Assembly (NCBI RefSeq): GCF_002157685.2
Contig: NZ_AP026738.1
Location: 4,650,001 to 4,714,000, forward strand
Direction: 5' to 3'
DNA from: Comamonas thiooxydans
GTDB taxonomy: Bacteria; Pseudomonadota; Gammaproteobacteria; Burkholderiales; Burkholderiaceae_C
DNA: 64,000 nucleotides
The notes under the pieces are model-generated. The model searched no databases and had not been told where the DNA came from. It saw nothing but the letters and a program-made list of their open reading frames with translations. The position numbers and the translations under genes were made by a program. Each line of letters begins with the position of its first letter. Within the stretch, counting starts at the first letter, position 1. This document shows positions 1-9,354 of this stretch, in pieces.

Positions 1-122
1 GCTCCTCCCAGAGCACGAAATGCAGCGAGGAACAGGGGATGCGGAGGCAGCCACGTAGTGGTCAGCACATAGGTGAATCCCCAGAGAATGGCTGCGGCGG
101 CAGCTGAAAGTTTGGCGTTCAT
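1..122 (-). CDS. EamA/DMT-family transporter, N-terminal fragment cut by window edge
   Basis: The reading frame starts at ATG 122 and runs off the left edge, giving 40 residues. It begins MNAKLSAAAAAILWGFTYV and continues to LFLAAFRALGG. A short hydrophobic first helix with the ILWG(F/S)xY motif, followed by an FR-A pattern at the second helix, is typical of the first two membrane segments of EamA/RhaT drug-metabolite transporters in the inner membrane. The substrate cannot be told. The gene lies in the same direction as pirin, about 126 bases downstream of it. Confidence is limited by the short fragment. Confidence 0.7.
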   Translation of the reverse strand, partial: MNAKLSAAAAAILWGFTYVLTTTWLPPHPLFLAAFRALGG

Positions 123-214
123 TGTTTATCCCAGGTAAAGGCGCGGCTCTCCCACGCTTCGAAGTTGAAGACGAAACACGGCTGGCAAGGATTGAGAAAA
201 GAGGTGGCAATAAC

Positions 215-231
215 ATCAGCCCTTGGCTGAT
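215..231 (-). terminator. Possible weak terminator after pirin
   Basis: A 7-bp perfect stem (ATCAGCC / GGCTGAT, 3-base loop) lies 18 bases after the pirin stop codon. On the minus strand it is followed by only a mixed GTTATT stretch, so it is at best a weak rho-independent terminator between pirin and the EamA gene. Confidence 0.35.
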
Positions 232-248
232 TTCATGCGCTGTGCGGT

Positions 249-1127
249 CTAGGAGGCTGGAACATGGATCTGGCCAAATCTGCCGCTGTTGAAGTCTGTG
301 ATGGCCATGCGAATTTCCTCCTCGCTATTCATCACAAACGGGCCATATCCAACAATGGGCTCCGAGATCGGTATCCCGCTGAGAACAAGCAACGAGCTGT
401 CGTTGTTCGCCTCCAGCAACACCTGCGTACCGTCCACACTCAGATGTGCCACTTGGTCGGTACGAACAGCATCCCGGCCATTGATCAGCAACGAGCCTTG
501 CAGCATCGCCACAGCCAGTGTGTGCCCTTCCGGCATATGCAGCATTGCGGACTTGCCGGCTGTCATCCGTACATCCCAGACGTTGATGGGCGTATGGGTA
601 TGTGCCGGGCCTGTATGACCCTGATGGTTTCCGGCAATGACTCGCACTCGCCCGGCATTGCCGGGAAGTGGGACATCGGGAATTTCTGCATTGGTGATCG
701 ACTGATAACCAGGCTTGACCATCTTGTCGCTGGATGGCAGATTGACCCACAACTGAACCATGTGGAAGGGGCCACCACTCTCGGCATAGGCAGATGAATG
801 GAATTCCTCATGCAGGATGCCACTAGCAGCAGTCATCCACTGCACGTCACCGGGGCCGATGACTCCACCTGCACCTGTGGAATCACGATGCTCGACCTCC
901 CCCTCGTAGACGATTGTTACCGTCTCAAATCCACGATGCGGATGTTGACCCACACCCCTACGTTTGCTGGTAGGCGCGAAGCTGTATGGACCAGCATGGT
1001 CCAGCAGTAGAAAAGGACTCAGCTGGGTTCCGTGCTGACTGTAGTGAAACAGGGAGCGCACGGGGAATCCATCGCCGACCCAGTGCTGCTGAGGTGCGCT
1101 GTAGATTCCTTGAATGGTCTTTTGCAT
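249..1127 (-). CDS. Pirin family protein
   Basis: A 292-residue protein of the bicupin pirin family. The N-terminal cupin carries the complete metal-binding set H62 and H64 (in QHPHRGFETV), H106 and E108 (in GILHEE), matching the iron site of pirin and of the YhhW quercetinase group. Family members are cytosolic and act as redox-sensing partners or as dioxygenases on flavonols. The actual substrate here is unknown. The C-terminal cupin lacks an obvious second metal site. A LysR gene lies directly upstream on the same strand, a common pairing in which the LysR protein is the likely regulator (inference). Confidence 0.9.
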   Translation of the reverse strand: MQKTIQGIYSAPQQHWVGDGFPVRSLFHYSQHGTQLSPFLLLDHAGPYSFAPTSKRRGVGQHPHRGFETVTIVYEGEVEHRDSTGAGGVIGPGDVQWMTAASGILHEEFHSSAYAESGGPFHMVQLWVNLPSSDKMVKPGYQSITNAEIPDVPLPGNAGRVRVIAGNHQGHTGPAHTHTPINVWDVRMTAGKSAMLHMPEGHTLAVAMLQGSLLINGRDAVRTDQVAHLSVDGTQVLLEANNDSSLLVLSGIPISEPIVGYGPFVMNSEEEIRMAITDFNSGRFGQIHVPAS

Positions 1128-1283
1128 TGACTTCTCCTGAAGTGCGCAAGAACGTAGGACTTGCGAACGAGTTAGAAGTAACTGTAGAGACGCACACGAG
1201 CGCTGAATAGCCTGGAATTCTTGCCACCAGCGTTCATTAATTGGAACGATAGTGCATCGTCCCTTTTGAGCTGGTCCTGGACG

Positions 1284-2201
1284 TCATGCCTGCTTGATTT
1301 GTGCCTGCAAAGCAGTGAACTCCACGCCAAGAAAGTCAAGCAGCAACCTTACCGAAGGCAGCAGCCCACGGCGGGACGGGAATACGGCGTGAACGATGCC
1401 AGCACGAGGCTTCCAGCCGGGCATGACGTCGACCAGGCGCCCGCTACGCAAATCATCCAGGATCATCATGGCCGGCAACTGCACTACGCCAACGCCATGC
1501 AAAGCCGCCTGAAGCAAGGCAATACGGTCTTCGCAAACCATACGAGGCTGGTAATGCACCTCCGCCGTTGCGCCTTGTGGCCCCTGCAACTGCCAAATTT
1601 CACTGCGTTGCAGCCGACCGTCGCCCAGGCTTGGCCACTGCGAAAGATCCGCCAGTTGAGGCATCCCGCCCATTGCGCTCACGAGCTTGGGACTAGCCAC
1701 CAAAAATTGCGTGCTCTCACCTAAAGTCTTCATTACCAACTCGCTGTCTTCGAGCGGCGGAAAACGTACACGCAGAGCCAGGTCCAGTCCCTCACGGATC
1801 ACATCTACCCGGCGGTTTGTGCTGTCCACCTGAAGTTGAACACGCGGATGCTGCACCATGAAGCGCGCCAACATGTCACCGACTTGGTAGTCCAGCAGCG
1901 CCAGCGGGCAACTTAGACGCACGATGCCTTGAGGATCCTCGTGGGTACGATCAATGACTTCCTGCGCAAACTCCGCCTCCACCAGCATGGCCTGACAGCG
2001 CTGGTAATACTCTTGGCCAATATCCGTCACAGCAAAGCGCCGGCTTGAACGCTGCAGCAGTCGCACGCCCAAAGACTCCTCAAGCAGAGCAATACGGCGG
2101 CTGAGTTTGGACTTGGGCATACCCAGAGCTCGGCCTGCCGGAGCAAAACCACCATAGTCCACTACCTGGACGAAGTAGTACAAATCATTGAGGTCGCGCA
2201 T
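1284..2201 (-). CDS. LysR family transcriptional regulator
   Basis: A 305-residue LysR regulator. The start was placed at ATG 2201, giving the normal N-terminus MRDLNDLYYFVQVVDYGGFA; the frame stays open upstream to 2273, but the extra 24 residues do not resemble the family. The N-terminal winged helix (about residues 1-60) includes LGMPKSKLSRRIALLEESLG, the recognition-helix region, followed by a type 2 periplasmic-binding-like effector domain. It lies 156 bases upstream of pirin in the same direction. The effector is not predictable. Confidence 0.88.
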   Translation of the reverse strand: MRDLNDLYYFVQVVDYGGFAPAGRALGMPKSKLSRRIALLEESLGVRLLQRSSRRFAVTDIGQEYYQRCQAMLVEAEFAQEVIDRTHEDPQGIVRLSCPLALLDYQVGDMLARFMVQHPRVQLQVDSTNRRVDVIREGLDLALRVRFPPLEDSELVMKTLGESTQFLVASPKLVSAMGGMPQLADLSQWPSLGDGRLQRSEIWQLQGPQGATAEVHYQPRMVCEDRIALLQAALHGVGVVQLPAMMILDDLRSGRLVDVMPGWKPRAGIVHAVFPSRRGLLPSVRLLLDFLGVEFTALQAQIKQA

Positions 2202-2394
2202 GGGTGGTGACGAAGCAAAGAACCACGGCAAATCTGCCGCACATGATGATTCCGCATTGTGGCGCATCATCAAAAACAGCAGATAACATGAACTTGCCTA
2301 GCAGTTCTATGAGCCAGTCTGCAATCGCACACAGGTGCGTGGACATCGCTCCAGGCCAGGGCATGGGCGGTGGGTATGTGGTGCGACTGCTGAA

Positions 2395-2640
2395 TTAGGT
2401 TGCGCAGAGCAGATAGCCGGACTCGCGCCCCTGTCTGCCGTTGTGATGTACGACACCCAGCCTGCTCAGCTGGGCCACCACCTGCATGACGGTTCCCACA
2501 CTGACAGGAGTCCCCCGAAGGTATAGCTGACGATATATCTCATCTCTGCTCAGAGCATGGGGAGCAGAACTCAGCAGGACTTGAAGCACGCCAATTCTGG
2601 CGACGGTTGGACGCAGTCCTGCTGCCCTCAACTGTTGCAT
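2395..2640 (-). CDS. Mini Fur-like DNA-binding protein (winged helix only)
   Basis: An 81-residue protein from ATG 2640. AGGAAC lies about 11 bases upstream, which favours this start over the TTG at 2658. It matches the Fur/Zur N-terminal winged helix: MQQLRAAGLRPTVARIGVLQ, then DEIYRQLYLRGTPVSVGTV and QVVAQLSRLGVV. It stops shortly after the wing (GYLLCAT), where full-length Fur proteins continue for about 60 residues with the dimerisation and metal-binding domain. It has no HHDH-type metal cluster. It is the last gene of the siderophore/MacAB operon, 14 bases after the preceding stop codon. It could be a real single-domain regulator or a truncated Fur paralogue. Confidence 0.68.
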   Translation of the reverse strand: MQQLRAAGLRPTVARIGVLQVLLSSAPHALSRDEIYRQLYLRGTPVSVGTVMQVVAQLSRLGVVHHNGRQGRESGYLLCAT

Positions 2641-2654
2641 TACGCTTACGTTCC

Positions 2655-4043
2655 TCAACTCTCGGGCCCTTCCGGCAACCGCCTCCAGCCTCCTCCCAAG
2701 GCTCTGTAAAGCGCGATGCTTGCCTGAAGGCGCTCCTGTCGCATTTGAACTGCCAGGTCCCTGCTCTGATAGGCCACACGCTGCACATCCAGCAAGGTCT
2801 GCAAGTTGTCCGCACCAGCCTTGTATCGGCTTTCCGCCAGCGAAAGCGCCTTCTGCGCCTGAACCACTTCCTCCGCCTGAACTACCGCTTGTTTTTCTGC
2901 GCCGTCAACCGCATTCAATGCAGTTTGAACATCATTGAAGGCTTGCAGAATGGCTTTGCGGTAGCCGATCACAAGCTCCTGCTTTTGTGCTGCAGCCAGC
3001 TCCCGGTTCGAAGCAAGTCGCCCTGCATCAAAAATCGGAGCCAGAATTCCAGCAGCCAGAGAAGACAGGGGATTCTCCAGCAGCCTGCCGAGCTTTTCGC
3101 TCTCTGAGCTCAGGCCCGCAGTCAGCGTCACGCGGGGCAGCATGGCTGCTCTGGCAGCGGCAAGATTCGCATCCGCAGCAAGCAATTGAGCCTCCGCTTT
3201 CGCCACATCCGGCCTGCGTGTTATCAGATCCGCGGGCGCACCCTGGCGAACGCCTGGAATCGCCAGATTCGAAAGACTGGTCTCGCTCACAAGATCCATA
3301 GTCCATTGCCCCGACAACAGTGCCAGCACCGCGTGTGCATCTGCAATCTGTTTTCGGAGCAACGCCACAACACGCTGCTGTGCAGCAACCTGGCCACGCT
3401 GCTGAGCCAGTTCCACGGAGGTCGCAGCCCCATAACGGGCTCTGGACTCGACCAGCTTCAAGAGCCGCTCCGAAATCTCCAGGTTGAGCTGGGCAATCGC
3501 GGCGCGCTCGCGCAAGCCCACACACTGGAGCCATGCCTGGGCGACTGAGGCAGTGACCGTCAGTCTCACGGTCTCACGGTCAAACACGCTGGCCTGCCTG
3601 TTGGACTCTGCGGCGTCTCTCAAAGCACGCTGACGCCCCCAGAAGTCCAGCTCGTAGCTACTCGACAGACCCACTCGCCAAGTGCTGGCGTCTCTTTCCG
3701 TATGACTGTCCATCGCTGCAGATCTTGTGGCACCGAAATCTGCATTCAAATCCGGTACCAGGGCGGCACGTGCATAAGCTGCCCGGGCATCCGCCTGCTG
3801 CACTCTTGCGACGGCAGCCGCCACATCCAGACTTTGATTCCTGGCTTGCTCAACCAGTGCGCTTAGCTCCGGGCTGCCAAAACCGTGCCACCAACTGGCG
3901 CTGACTTGTTCGTTTTCCGCCCCCTGCTCCTGCGCCCAGGCATGAGGAATATCGAGAGACATTCCCCGGGCCTCGTCACTGGATTGCGTTGTCGCACATC
4001 CAGCCAGAGCAAGAGCCGCCAGCACTGTGTTCCATTTGTACAT
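2655..4043 (-). CDS. NodT/TolC-type outer membrane efflux lipoprotein
   Basis: A 462-residue outer-membrane factor. The N-terminus is a lipoprotein signal with lipobox LAGC (Cys at residue 15, followed by ATTQSS). Two long helical repeats follow, with heptad-like Ala/Gln-rich stretches such as VARVQQADARAAYARAALV and the second-half equivalent LLAADANLAAARAAMLPRV, as in the NodT/OprM family. It should form the trimeric exit duct for the MacA-MacB pump encoded just upstream (2-base gap to macB). The gene trio resembles PvdRT-OpmQ or MacAB-TolC systems. The link to siderophore export is inferred from the shared operon. Confidence 0.9.
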   Translation of the reverse strand: MYKWNTVLAALALAGCATTQSSDEARGMSLDIPHAWAQEQGAENEQVSASWWHGFGSPELSALVEQARNQSLDVAAAVARVQQADARAAYARAALVPDLNADFGATRSAAMDSHTERDASTWRVGLSSSYELDFWGRQRALRDAAESNRQASVFDRETVRLTVTASVAQAWLQCVGLRERAAIAQLNLEISERLLKLVESRARYGAATSVELAQQRGQVAAQQRVVALLRKQIADAHAVLALLSGQWTMDLVSETSLSNLAIPGVRQGAPADLITRRPDVAKAEAQLLAADANLAAARAAMLPRVTLTAGLSSESEKLGRLLENPLSSLAAGILAPIFDAGRLASNRELAAAQKQELVIGYRKAILQAFNDVQTALNAVDGAEKQAVVQAEEVVQAQKALSLAESRYKAGADNLQTLLDVQRVAYQSRDLAVQMRQERLQASIALYRALGGGWRRLPEGPES

Positions 4044-4045
4044 GC

Positions 4046-6025
4046 CTACTCTCCCGCCAATGCTCGCACGGGCTCCAGGCGGGCCGCCGTCCTGGCAGGC
4101 ATGAAGCCAAAAACCAGGCCGGTGAGCACTGCACAGGCAAATGCCCCCAGCATGGCTTTCACCGAAAAAATCACAGGTACGCCCGAGACAAGAAGCGTCA
4201 TTCCGATGCCCAGCCCCGCAAGCAGACCGACGCCCCCACCCACAATGGTCACCATGCTGGCTTCCGTAAGGAACTGGCGCAGGATGTCACGCTGTCGAGC
4301 CCCAACCGCCATGCGAATGCCGATCTCCCTGGTCCGCTCGCGCACTGTCATCAGCATCACGTTCATGACTCCGATACCTCCGACCACCAGTGAAACTGCC
4401 GCAATCAGCCCCAGCATCACGGCCATGCTCTGGCGAGTTGCTGCTTCGGCCTGAATACGAGCTGCGGCATTGCCGATGCCGAAGTCTTCCCGCCCCCCGT
4501 GCCGCGCCAGCAGAAGGCTGCGGATCGATCCCTCGGCTTCATGGACCAGCTCCGAGGAGCTGGCCTCCACGACCACGTAATCGGGCTGTGTCTGCGCCTG
4601 ATAGACTCGCGCGCGCCCCGACTGATAGGGAATGAAGACCATGTCGTCATAGTCCTGGGCGCCGGAGTCAGCCCCACGCTCGCTCATGACGCCGATGACT
4701 TCGAACGCCGAGTTCCCGATGATCAGCTGCAGCCCCAATGGATTGGCCACCTCCGGGAAAAAATGCTGATGCGCCTTGTGGCCTATCACCACCAGCGGAG
4801 CCAGATCGCGGTCCTCCACATCCGTGAAGTAGCGCCCCTGGGCCACCCTCCAGTGGTGAACCAGCGGCATCTCCTCGCTGGCCGCAAACACATAGACCTG
4901 CTTGTCGGCCTTGCCATAGCGCACCGTGACAGGGTCTCCGATGACGGGCATGACTCTGCGTATCGCCGGCAACTCCCGCATGGCGGCCAGATCGTCTTCG
5001 GTGATCTGGCCCGCAGGTCCACCGCTGGCCGGTGGTTTGCTGCCCATATAGAGAATGGCTGTTCCCATGGTGCCCATCTGCTCGACCACTTTGCGCCGCG
5101 CGCCCTCGCCTATGGCCAGCATGACGATCACCGAGGCCACGCCGATCACGATTCCCAGCAAGGTCAGGCTGGTGCGTACCCGGTTCATGCGCATGCCGCG
5201 CCAGGCACTGCGTGCAGCTTCGGAAATCTCAGCCACCCAGGATATCGCCGACGTTGCGGTGTTGCGCTGCGGGGTCAGAAGAGGAACCTCTGCTCGGTTC
5301 GGAATGCCATCGGGAGCACTGTCATTGACGACACGTCCATCGCTGATTTCGATGACACGCCTTGCCTGAGCCGCAACTTCGCGGTCATGCGTGATAACGA
5401 TGATGGTGTGTCCCGCATCGGCCAGCTCGCGCAGCAAAGCCATCACCTCGGCGCCGCTATGCGAGTCAAGCGCCCCGGTGGGCTCGTCGGCCAAAATGAT
5501 GTGGCCGCCATTCATCAACGCCCGCGCAATGGACACCCGCTGCTGCTGACCGCCCGACAGCTGATTGGGACGATTTTCCAGACGCGACCCCAGCCCCAGA
5601 CGCTCGAGCAGGAGCTGGGCTCTGTGCACCCGCTGCTCCTTGGCCAGGCCTGCGTAGATCGCAGGCATCTGCACATTTTCCGAAGCGCTTTCACTGGGAA
5701 TCAGGTGATAGCCCTGAAACACGAAACCAAAGGCTTCGCGACGCAACCAGGCCAGGGCATCCGAGTCCAGCGTGGATACATCCTTCCCTTGAAATTGATA
5801 GCAACCTTCGCTTGCCTTATCAAGGCAACCCAGGATATTCATCAAAGTGGATTTGCCCGAGCCGGAGCTGCCGACGACGGCCACATACTCACCCGCGCGA
5901 ATATCCAGATCAATACCGTGCAACACGGTCACCGACGGCTGCTCGCCCACTCCGCCATAGTGCTTGCGAATGCCACGCAGCGAAATCAGCGCAGCCTGCT
6001 CCGTCACACTCACCATTGCAGCCAC
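4046..6025 (-). CDS. macB: MacB-type ABC transporter, ATPase-permease fusion
   Basis: A 659-residue MacB-family protein. The ATP-binding domain (residues 1-240) has Walker A GSSGSGKST at 52-60, signature LSGGQQQRVSIARAL and Walker B IILADEPTGALD. The permease half has the usual four membrane helices: one near 285-310 (TLLGIVIGVASVIVML) and three at the C-terminus, with the large periplasmic domain between them and the conserved MTVRERTREIGIRMAVGAR coupling region. It overlaps the macA stop by 16 bases. MacB moves substrates from the periplasm through MacA and the outer-membrane duct. Its position in an iron-receptor operon suggests a siderophore or similar peptide (inference). Confidence 0.93.
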   Translation of the reverse strand: MAAMVSVTEQAALISLRGIRKHYGGVGEQPSVTVLHGIDLDIRAGEYVAVVGSSGSGKSTLMNILGCLDKASEGCYQFQGKDVSTLDSDALAWLRREAFGFVFQGYHLIPSESASENVQMPAIYAGLAKEQRVHRAQLLLERLGLGSRLENRPNQLSGGQQQRVSIARALMNGGHIILADEPTGALDSHSGAEVMALLRELADAGHTIIVITHDREVAAQARRVIEISDGRVVNDSAPDGIPNRAEVPLLTPQRNTATSAISWVAEISEAARSAWRGMRMNRVRTSLTLLGIVIGVASVIVMLAIGEGARRKVVEQMGTMGTAILYMGSKPPASGGPAGQITEDDLAAMRELPAIRRVMPVIGDPVTVRYGKADKQVYVFAASEEMPLVHHWRVAQGRYFTDVEDRDLAPLVVIGHKAHQHFFPEVANPLGLQLIIGNSAFEVIGVMSERGADSGAQDYDDMVFIPYQSGRARVYQAQTQPDYVVVEASSSELVHEAEGSIRSLLLARHGGREDFGIGNAAARIQAEAATRQSMAVMLGLIAAVSLVVGGIGVMNVMLMTVRERTREIGIRMAVGARQRDILRQFLTEASMVTIVGGGVGLLAGLGIGMTLLVSGVPVIFSVKAMLGAFACAVLTGLVFGFMPARTAARLEPVRALAGE

Positions 6026-7191
6026 CGCAGACCGCCAGGAATCAGGGTTTCGCCAACGATGACCCGCTCGCCCTCAGCCACGCCGTCGAGCACCTGCACC
6101 TGATGGCGACTTCGTACTCCGAGCTTCACGTTTCGCTGCTCAGGCTGCCGCTTGGCTGTCAGCACCCAAACGCTCTGCGATTGCGGATCTTTCTCAGACT
6201 GAAGAGCTGTCAATGGAACCGTCAATGCCTGCTGCGCACTGCCGGTCACAAAGACCACCTGGGCCGTCATCTGCGGCAGCAGTTCCGCGTCCTTGTTATC
6301 CACGTCGAACAATGCCGTATAGGTCACGGCCTTGGTGGCCGCCGCAGGCGCCGCCGCATTGCCCGCTGCGGGGGCAACGCTGGCCGGCGGCGCAGGCAGC
6401 ACCTGCCTCACTCGGCTGTTCCACCGACGCGCCTGTTCCTGACCGGCACTCCCCAAAGTCGTGAAATACACGGACATGTCCGCTCTCACGCGCCGCACGT
6501 CGGCTTCCGACACATCGGTCCAGACCGTCATGGCAGTCAGATCGGCGATACGCAAAATATTGGGTGTCTGATAGGTCGCATTCAAGGTCTGCCCTTCACG
6601 CGCGTCGACGGATACCACCGTGCCGGACATCGGTGCATAGATGCGGGTATAGCCCAGACGCGCTTCGTCAGCCTTGAGGCTGGCCTGTGTTTGCTGCATC
6701 TGAGCCTTGAGATGGTCGATGCGCGCTGCAGCCCCGGCGACCTGGGCCTCGGCAATCTGCACATCCTCCTGCCTTGTGGCCTCTTCGGCGGCCAGTTGCT
6801 GCTGTCGTTTCAACTGCTGGCCGGCCAGCTTCAGTTGCGCCTGCTGCTCCGCGATCTGGGCCCGCAGGCTCGCCAGCGATGCCCTGCCGGCATCCACGGT
6901 GGCACGCTGCACGCTGGGGTCGATCTCCACCAGCAATGCACCTTTCTCGACCCTGGCTCCTGGGCTGACCAGCAAACGGGTGATCTGACCCGAGACCTGC
7001 GCCCCTACATCCACATAGGTTCTGGGCTGCAAAGTACCGATGGCAGTGACGGTGGACTCCACATCGCCGCGCTGCACCGCAACACTTTGGTACTCGACCC
7101 TGGGCCGACTCCCCCACCACAAGGCAATACCCCCAGCACAGAACAGCAGCAGCCCGAGGCTGCCCCAGCGTTTGATTTGTCCCACCGTCAT
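6010..7191 (-). CDS. macA: MacA-type periplasmic adaptor (membrane fusion protein)
   Basis: A 393-residue HlyD/MacA-family adaptor. ATG 7191 was chosen: it gives MTVGQIKRWGSLGLLLFCAG, a standard single N-terminal membrane anchor, with GGAAA-like bases upstream; the frame is open to 7251 but that extension is uncharacteristic. It has lipoyl/biotinyl halves around GAQVSGQITRLLVSPGARVEKG and GTVVSVDAREGQTL, a Gln/Ala-rich coiled coil between them, and a beta-barrel toward the C-terminus. It bridges MacB and the outer-membrane factor. It sits 107 bases downstream of the DUF3325 gene. Confidence 0.92.
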   Translation of the reverse strand: MTVGQIKRWGSLGLLLFCAGGIALWWGSRPRVEYQSVAVQRGDVESTVTAIGTLQPRTYVDVGAQVSGQITRLLVSPGARVEKGALLVEIDPSVQRATVDAGRASLASLRAQIAEQQAQLKLAGQQLKRQQQLAAEEATRQEDVQIAEAQVAGAAARIDHLKAQMQQTQASLKADEARLGYTRIYAPMSGTVVSVDAREGQTLNATYQTPNILRIADLTAMTVWTDVSEADVRRVRADMSVYFTTLGSAGQEQARRWNSRVRQVLPAPPASVAPAAGNAAAPAAATKAVTYTALFDVDNKDAELLPQMTAQVVFVTGSAQQALTVPLTALQSEKDPQSQSVWVLTAKRQPEQRNVKLGVRSRHQVQVLDGVAEGERVIVGETLIPGGLRWLQW

Positions 7192-7297
7192 GAACGTTGC
7201 ACTTTCCAGAAAACAATTCGCAGTCGCTGCTGAAACCCATGGCCACGGCATGAATTGGAGCGATTGAAGATCAGAAGCCTTGCGAGCTCCAAGGGAT

Positions 7298-7636
7298 TCA
7301 GAGGCAGCTGACGTTCCCCAGCAGCACCGCCACGGCGGCTGCCACAGCCAGGTGTCGAGCCGACCAGGAAAGCCCCGCGACCGTCGCGAGAGCCCCCAGA
7401 CTCCAGAAGCCCAGCACGAGCAAGGTGCTGACCGTTGCGCTCCATCCGCGGGTGCTCGGCAGCCAGACGGCTAGCAAAAGCAGTCCCCCCAGCACACGCA
7501 GCGCCATACGATGCGCTGCCGGCACCTCGTCCAGAGATGTCAATTGCGCGTAATGGCGGTCCATGGCAAAAGCGAGAGCCGTCATGCCTCCCATCGAAAG
7601 AGCAAAGGCCTGCAACGATGACTGCCACAAAGTCAT
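7298..7636 (-). CDS. DUF3325 small membrane protein
   Basis: A 112-residue, very hydrophobic protein with about three predicted membrane helices (around residues 10-25, 45-62 and 67-110). Composition and operon place match DUF3325, a family found almost only beside PepSY proteins and TonB siderophore receptors. Its role is not established; it may assist the PepSY reductase-like protein. The start overlaps the stop of the PepSY gene by 4 bases (ATGA), implying translational coupling. Confidence 0.8.
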   Translation of the reverse strand: MTLWQSSLQAFALSMGGMTALAFAMDRHYAQLTSLDEVPAAHRMALRVLGGLLLLAVWLPSTRGWSATVSTLLVLGFWSLGALATVAGLSWSARHLAVAAAVAVLLGNVSCL

Positions 7637-9354
7637 GACAGGCTCCCTTGCTTCGCGGCATTTGCGTCCGTAGCCACAGGCAGGTCTGTCGACAATTCAC
7701 AAGCCATTTGCTTTCGCGCAGGTTTCAGGTTCGATGCCTTGCGCATCCAGGCCCAGGCACCAGCCGCCGCCACTCCGACAGCAACGGCGAAAAGCTCAAC
7801 CCCCGCGCTCTCCCAGTCACCATCGAGAAGGTATGAAGCAAGTTGCTCTCCGGTCGTCACGAGATTCAGCAAGGGCAACAGAAGACAGAGCACAGCCAGC
7901 GCTGCCATCTGATCACGCCATGCCAATGGCGGCGACCTCAGCAACGCATGTATGAGAGCCAGAATCCACAGCGCAAAGAACACCACCAACTCCCATCTGG
8001 AGCGTTGCGAAATCTCGACAGGCAGCAAACGATTGGCCCCCAAAAATCCCGCACAGGCGATGCCCAGTCCCACAATGGCCGCCACATTTGCGGCTTCAAT
8101 CATCCGGTAGACCGTGGAGGTGCTGGAGCCAAACTCCCCCTGATGCTTGCCCCGCCGTTTGACCATGAAGAGAATCGCCCCAGTGGCCATCATGGCGCTT
8201 CCGGCCAGCCCGCAAATGAAGTACATCCACTTCAGCGGCAGCCCGCCATAAGTCGCCATATGCAGCCCGCCGATCACCGATTGCGCAAGTGATGCCGCAC
8301 CGCCATCCACACCTCCGGGCAAGCGCAACTGCTGCAACTCTCCAGTGGCGGCAGAGAACATGGCCATGCCGCTGCTGGGGCTGAGACGCTTGCTCAGATC
8401 GTCGGCTTCATTCCATCCATAGATGCCGATGCGTGCAGCCGCATCACCCGGGTAATCAATCACCACCGCGCGCACCGGTTGCCCGATCAAGGCCTGCCCG
8501 CGCAGCACGAAGGACTCCAGATCCGGTACGGGCATGGCCTGGCCCGAACGCTGCGGCTTGCCCGGTTCATTCAGCGCCACTTGAAAAGACTTGACGGCTT
8601 CGGCACTGCTGCCGAAGTAGGCCGCAATGCCGGCAGGCATGAAGGTCGAGCAAGATATGGCGATGCCTGTATAGGCGATCATGAGCTGGAACGGAAGCGT
8701 CAGCACCGCCACGGCGTTGTGCATGTCCAGCCAGCTTCTCTGCCCTTTGCGGGCACGGAAGGTGAAGAAGTCCTTGAAGATCCGTCTATGGGTAATCACT
8801 CCGCTGACCAGTGCCACCAGCATGGCAAGCGCGGCGATGCCCACGATCCAGAGACCGAGCTGGCCCGCGTGCAGCTGATAGTGGAAATCCACAAAATGAT
8901 GACCGCCCAATGTCTGGCGCACCTTGGGTGCTTCGGAAGCATCCAAGGCATTTCCGGACGCAGGATCCAGCTGGGCCGCCGCATACTGGCCGTCGCCATC
9001 GAACCAGTAGACGCGCAAGTCCCCGCCTCCTTTGGCGTCTGCAGGCCACAGCTCCCACATGTCCGCCCCCGGGTGCTGCCGCTGCATATATCCCATGCTC
9101 CACTGCAGACGCTGGCTCATGGAAGCCTGTGCTTGCGGCACAGTGCCTGCCTGCCTGGCCTCGGCGTGCTCATGCGCATGATGCTCCGGGGTCATCCAGT
9201 GGGTGATGGGCTCCTCGAAGACGGCCAGGGTACCCGTCAGAAAAACGGCATACAACAGCCAGGAGAACCACAGGCCGCACCAGGTATGCAACCATGCCTG
9301 AGCCTGACGGAAGCTGCCCTTGCCCGCACCCGATTCCTTTTTTGCCGGCTGCAT
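7633..9354 (-). CDS. PepSY-associated TM helix protein (iron-uptake type)
   Basis: A 573-residue inner-membrane protein beginning at ATG 9354 (MQPAKKESGAGKGSFRQAQ). The first helix carries the family motif WLHTWCGLWFSWLLYAVFLTG and is followed by a His-rich stretch HHAHEHAEAR. A PepSY periplasmic region, GVITHRRIFKDFFTFR, RSWLDMHNAVAVLTLPFQL and further helices follow. PepSY_TM proteins of this length sit beside ferric-siderophore receptors and are thought to reduce or release iron in the periplasm, as shown for the FoxB/PiuB type. It forms a TGATG junction with DUF3649 upstream. The function is inferred from family and context. Confidence 0.87.
   Translation of the reverse strand: MQPAKKESGAGKGSFRQAQAWLHTWCGLWFSWLLYAVFLTGTLAVFEEPITHWMTPEHHAHEHAEARQAGTVPQAQASMSQRLQWSMGYMQRQHPGADMWELWPADAKGGGDLRVYWFDGDGQYAAAQLDPASGNALDASEAPKVRQTLGGHHFVDFHYQLHAGQLGLWIVGIAALAMLVALVSGVITHRRIFKDFFTFRARKGQRSWLDMHNAVAVLTLPFQLMIAYTGIAISCSTFMPAGIAAYFGSSAEAVKSFQVALNEPGKPQRSGQAMPVPDLESFVLRGQALIGQPVRAVVIDYPGDAAARIGIYGWNEADDLSKRLSPSSGMAMFSAATGELQQLRLPGGVDGGAASLAQSVIGGLHMATYGGLPLKWMYFICGLAGSAMMATGAILFMVKRRGKHQGEFGSSTSTVYRMIEAANVAAIVGLGIACAGFLGANRLLPVEISQRSRWELVVFFALWILALIHALLRSPPLAWRDQMAALAVLCLLLPLLNLVTTGEQLASYLLDGDWESAGVELFAVAVGVAAAGAWAWMRKASNLKPARKQMACELSTDLPVATDANAAKQGSLS

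Noticed and set aside
4499..6103. A 534-codon open frame on the + strand
   Set aside because: It is antisense to macB; composition and lack of motifs mark it as a shadow.
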